A DNA stretch of 64,000 bases, taken from contig CM053329.1 of NCBI GenBank assembly GCA_028583605.1, positions 2,108,001 to 2,172,000 on the forward strand, given 5' to 3'. Each line of letters starts with the position of its first letter. Positions within the stretch are counted from its first letter, which is position 1. The notes under the pieces are model-generated. The model was not told the DNA's origin. It saw only the letters and a program-made list of their open reading frames with translations, and made no database searches. The position numbers and the translations under genes are program-made. Of the stretch, positions 60,266-64,000 are shown piece after piece. This stretch comes from Dastarcus helophoroides. Its lineage: Eukaryota; Arthropoda; Insecta; Coleoptera; Bothrideridae.

Positions 60266-62438
60266 CAGTGACGGCTCGCGTATAGGCACTGTGGAACTGC
60301 AGCGTCCCCAATTTCGCTTATGAGTTTTTCCTCAAAATTTTCCGAAGACTTTTTCTTAAACAATTTTTTGTAGAGATTTTAAATTTTTTCTGATTTCTTT
60401 TTATAAAAATGTCAAGTTTTTTTATGAAGGATTTTAAAATCTATTTTAATCTTTTTTTTTTAATTTTTGTAAACATTTTGAGAAAATAATTAAAATTTCA
60501 AAATGACATCTAAATCCAACTCTTCTTGCATTTCAATATTTCTCTAAAAAAATTAATAGCGAATATTCGAGTTTTTACCCGAAATCTCAATTTCAACTTT
60601 TTTATATAAAAATTTTTGAATGGGGCAAAATTTTGGAAAAATATCGACATTTAAAACAAATTGCAGAAATTTTTATTAAATTTTCAAAGAAGCTGAATTT
60701 TTGAATATTGGAGAAAACTCAAAATAATCAAAAAATTCTTCTTATCAAAAAGGTTGAAATTTTGAAAAGGTAAAATTTTGGAAATAGTCGAAATTTTGAG
60801 CAGTTCAAATTTAAAATAAAAACTATTTTTTTTAAGTTGAAGATTTAATTGGAAATGTTCAAAAAAAATTATAAATAATATTTTGAAAAAAGTTCGAAGC
60901 TTTAAAAAAAGTTAACTTTTCATAAAGAGTCGAAATTTTGAAAAAAAAGTCGATGTTTTGAAATGGAGTCCAAATTTTTAGAAACATTCAAAATTTTACG
61001 AATTGATCGAAAATTTCAAAAGGAGTTTTTAAGAAATGTCTCACTTAAAGGAAAAATCAAAATTTTTAAATAAAGGATCGACAGTTTGCAAAGAATGTCG
61101 AAATTTTGAAAATAGTTGAAATTAAAAAAGTAGTCGAAATTTTTAAGTATTCCAAAAATTTTTAATTTTGAAAAATGGCTAAAATTTTGAAAAATTCGAA
61201 CATCTAAAAAACCGAAATTTTCAACAAAGTGGGAATTAAAAAAAATTGAAAATTTCAGAAAAGTGCAGATTTAAGAAAAGGTTAAAATTTTCAAAATAAA
61301 AGTCGAAATTTTTTGACACTGATCTTATCATGTCATATCAAAACTTTGAAAAAGTAGACACATTCAAAAGATCTGAGAATTATTATCGAGTTTTTAAAAT
61401 AATTCGAAATTTCAAAAAAGTTTTAAATTTTGAATAATTGAGAAATTTTTACTCAAATTATCAATAAAAACCAAAATTTTCGAAGCCGAAATATTAAAAA
61501 CGAGTTCAAAATTATCAGATAGATCGATGTTTTCAAAAGTCGAAATATTGAGAAGTTAAAAATTTGAAAAAAGTTTAAATTTTTGGTAGTTAAAATTTTG
61601 AACCAAAGTTAAAGATTTTTTAAAAAACATTGAAATTTTAGGTCAACCAAATTAAAATTTTGAAAAAAATGTTAAACTTTTCATAAAAGATCAAGATTTA
61701 AAAAAAATCGAGATAAAAGAATTTCGAAAATTAAAAAGTAGCCAAATTAAAAAAACAAAAATAGTCAAAAATGTAAAAAAAGTCGACATTTTATAAAATG
61801 TCTCCATTTCCAAAAATCGAAACTTTTGCAAAAATAGTCGAAATTTTGAAAAATGTTTGACATTAAAAAAACAGTTGAAATTGTTAAGAATCGAAATTTT
61901 CAATAAAAATATTATAATTTTTCAAAAAAAGAAACAATGAAATTTTGAAATAGATCGAAAATTTAAAAAGTCAAAAGTTCAGTTTTGAAAAGTTTACATT
62001 TTTAGAAAAAGTAAAAATTTTCAAATGGTGAAAATTTAAAAAAAAATGTACTTAATTTTCAAAAACAAAACACCGAAAAGTTTAAATATTTTTGAAAATG
62101 GAGTAATTTTTAAAAGAGTATACACAGATTTTTGAAAAGGTCAATACTTAAAGATAAAATAAAGTTGAAATTACAGGAAAACTGTCTAAATTTTGGAATA
62201 CAATCGAAATTTGAAAAAAATCTAGTCTTTCAAAAAACGCAACATTATTCAAAAATTTTCATTGTCAAGTTTTCTGAGAAATCTAAAATTTTCGAAAAGT
62301 TACATTTTGAAAATGTCGCAATTTTTAGTTGAAATTTTAAAAAGTTAAAATTTTGAAGAAATCGGCGTTTTGGATCAAACATAAAACGCTAAACATTGTC
62401 GCAGCACCCTCATTAGTTTTGGCTACGAGCCGCCACTC
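60266..62438. mobile_element. non-autonomous hAT element with 8-bp target duplication
   Basis: A perfect 8-bp duplication GTTACGAT (60258-60265 and 62439-62446) surrounds ends CAGTGACGGCTCG and CGAGCCGCCACTC, inverse repeats of hAT type (CAGTGGCGG-like). The 2.17-kb interior is a degenerate array of GTCGAAATTTTGAAAAA-like words and has no transposase. Movement would need a hAT transposase from elsewhere. It is inserted upstream of the minus-strand gene's tentative exon. Confidence 0.88.
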
Positions 62439-62446
62439 GTTACGAT

Positions 62447-62888
62447 GCCGAATCTATCATCAAAAACGATGGAATTTTGTATATAATCTGAATGTTGTTT
62501 TTTGTTAATTAGATTTTAAGAAAACCCATCTTTGATAATTGCTTCAAACGCACTTACGTTAGAATCTGTTTTAAACAATCATAAAATTTAATATTACAAG
62601 GTGCTTATTCCAATCAAATTGAAATCAGACTGAGAGCTACAAACGATCACCTAAAGAAATTTTAGCTTCAAATTTTAATAAAAAGGAATACATTCTAGGT
62701 TAAGCTGTAAATCTCCGAAAAATATGAAAAATTAAATTTCTCGAAAAAGAAATGTTTCTTGAAGCATTTTTTGGCATTTCAATAATTTTCTAAACATTTT
62801 CACTTTAAACTAATAATTTTTAACAAATAATAATTCATATTTTTTATTTCTCCAAAGAAATTTCTTATTTTTTCTTTAAATACTGTTG
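62447..62888. other. AT-rich spacer, nothing recognised
   Basis: No supported gene. A minus-strand reading near 62520-62570 (NVSAFEAIIKDG) is open for a short way, but I could not place splice sites convincingly. Confidence 0.4.
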
Positions 62889-63616
62889 TACAGGGTGTTT
62901 ACGTGAAAACTATCCACCTATGAGCTTCTGCATTTCGGTTATTTTTCAGATAATTTAAAAAAGTGATTATTATGATTTTTTATGGACATTCTCGATATTA
63001 CTAAAAAAACAATTGAAGATCAGATGCAAGCTCAAAGTAACCTAACTTTATTTTTTTAAATTAGATACCCTATATATTTTTATATATTTTGATAGTGCTT
63101 TTCATGCCAGTTTTACTTATATATAATTTATATATCTTATATTCAAAATTTACCTAGATATTAACAAAAATATATTGCATAAAATCACTGAAATATCTGC
63201 TATAATAACATCAAAGAAAAGGTAAATTGATTTTATATTAAAAAACTGGAGTTTTTAAATGTATTTACAACATAATAACATATTGCAGCATCGCTGGTAT
63301 TATATCAGGAAATTTTTATGATTTAGTGCAATATCTTGTTTGTTAATAACTGGACAATTTTTGAGATTAAGATATATAAATTAAATAAGCATAAACAGCA
63401 CTATCGAAATACAAAAATATATACAGGGTGTTCAATTAAAAAAATAAAGTTCGGTTACTTCAATCTTGCATCTAAGGTTCAATTGTTTTATTAGTAAGGC
63501 ATCAAGAATGTTCATAAAAAATTATGATGAACATTTTATTCAACTATCTGATACGATGAAAAGTAACAGAGTTACAGAAGCAAAAATGTGTATAGTTTTC
63601 GTGTGGACACCCTGTA
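62889..63616. mobile_element. Tc1/mariner-type MITE with TA duplication
   Basis: TACAGGGTGT at 62889 and ACACCCTGTA ending at 63616 are exact inverse ends flanked by TA. The arms mirror for about 190 bases (GAAAACTATCC with its CTATAGTTTTC-like inverse; CTTTATTTTTTTAAATTAGAT against ATTAAAAAAATAAAG). About 728 bases, no coding capacity. Confidence 0.85.
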
Positions 63617-63639
63617 CATAAAATTAATAACGACATCTC

Positions 63640-64000
63640 AATTTTCATGTCAAAATTTCGACTTAGGATGTTGCATGTGTGTGAAAACTTAAAACTTAAT
63701 TTTTTTGGACTGTTTTTTACAATAATTTTATCTCCATATTTTTAGTTTAAATTTCAAATGTCGAATTATATGGAATCTAAAAATTAGTAATCTGAATTTT
63801 AAATTTTACGAAAGAAATTCACATAAACTCAAAACTCAAAAATCGACTCTCTTTATAAAAGTATTTGTTGAAAATATCAAGTTTAAAAATCAAAATGAAA
63901 TGTCGAGATAAAGACGTTACGTTGAAAAAAGATTTAACCTCTTCTAAAGATATAATATTCATTTTTTGCCTTGTTCGACTTTTCCATATCATTTTTGAAA
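63640..64000. repeat. AT-rich degenerate repeat, runs off the window
   Basis: TCAAAATTTCGAC-like words as in the other AT-rich blocks. No ends are visible in the window. Confidence 0.4.

Noticed and set aside
1..64000. tRNA or rRNA genes
   Set aside because: I saw no A/B-box cloverleaf or rRNA-like sequence on either strand by eye; a tRNAscan run would settle it.

Overview
The window looks like one piece of an insect nuclear genome (arthropod for certain, order not resolved). It is strongly AT-rich and has small host exons with GT-AG introns. It holds a juvenile-hormone-esterase-like carboxylesterase and an alpha-carbonic anhydrase, and very dense transposon relics: errantivirus with env, BEL/Pao, copia, LINE, MULE, pogo, hAT and Tc1/mariner-type MITEs. 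Nothing bacterial was seen.

Host genes. (1) The last two coding exons of a carboxylesterase lie at 5053-5470 (+), with a poly(A) signal behind them. (2) An alpha-carbonic anhydrase reads across 31589-57821 (+). I reconstruct seven exons, all with matching splice phases; five are secure (48311-57821) and two N-terminal exons are inferred. Its introns are packed with mobile elements. (3) A convergent minus-strand gene of unknown function ends at 58079, with a long 3' exon and a probable upstream exon at 59068-59136.

Mobile layer, left to right: an unclassified TIR element with internal tandem repeats (5706-7780); two related long-inverted-repeat elements, A1 (8230-10029) and B1 (10236-11802); an errantivirus-like Ty3/gypsy relic (11803 to about 22061) whose integrase gene is split by a complete but dead BEL/Pao retrotransposon (13421-19486, 5-bp target duplication ATATG); element A2 (22063-23859), which cuts the gypsy LTR and itself holds a palindrome; a pogo-like relic (27660-28560); an interleaved inverted repeat (35357-39202); a MULE relic with FLYWCH, DDE and SWIM parts (about 40970-43690); element B2 (44488-46690); a TIR element (51811-52647); a copia element with LTRs and target duplication AGTAC (53840-57173), carrying a LINE fragment; a 1-kb near-perfect palindrome (59149-60180); a 2.2-kb non-autonomous hAT element with a perfect 8-bp duplication (60266-62438); and a TA-flanked MITE (62889-63616).

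The most interesting signal is not protein-coding. The 59149-60180 palindrome carries, on the minus strand of its left arm, a sequence that fits a complete hammerhead ribozyme: conserved core, three stems and a cleavage site. The mirror copy in the right arm differs by one core base. Looser hammerhead-like motifs sit in a second palindrome (22698-22880) and in three dispersed copies of a short repeat (about 404, 24722 and 27148), where stem I shows compensatory changes. This suggests that ribozyme-bearing repeats, possibly of Penelope type, are spread through this genome.
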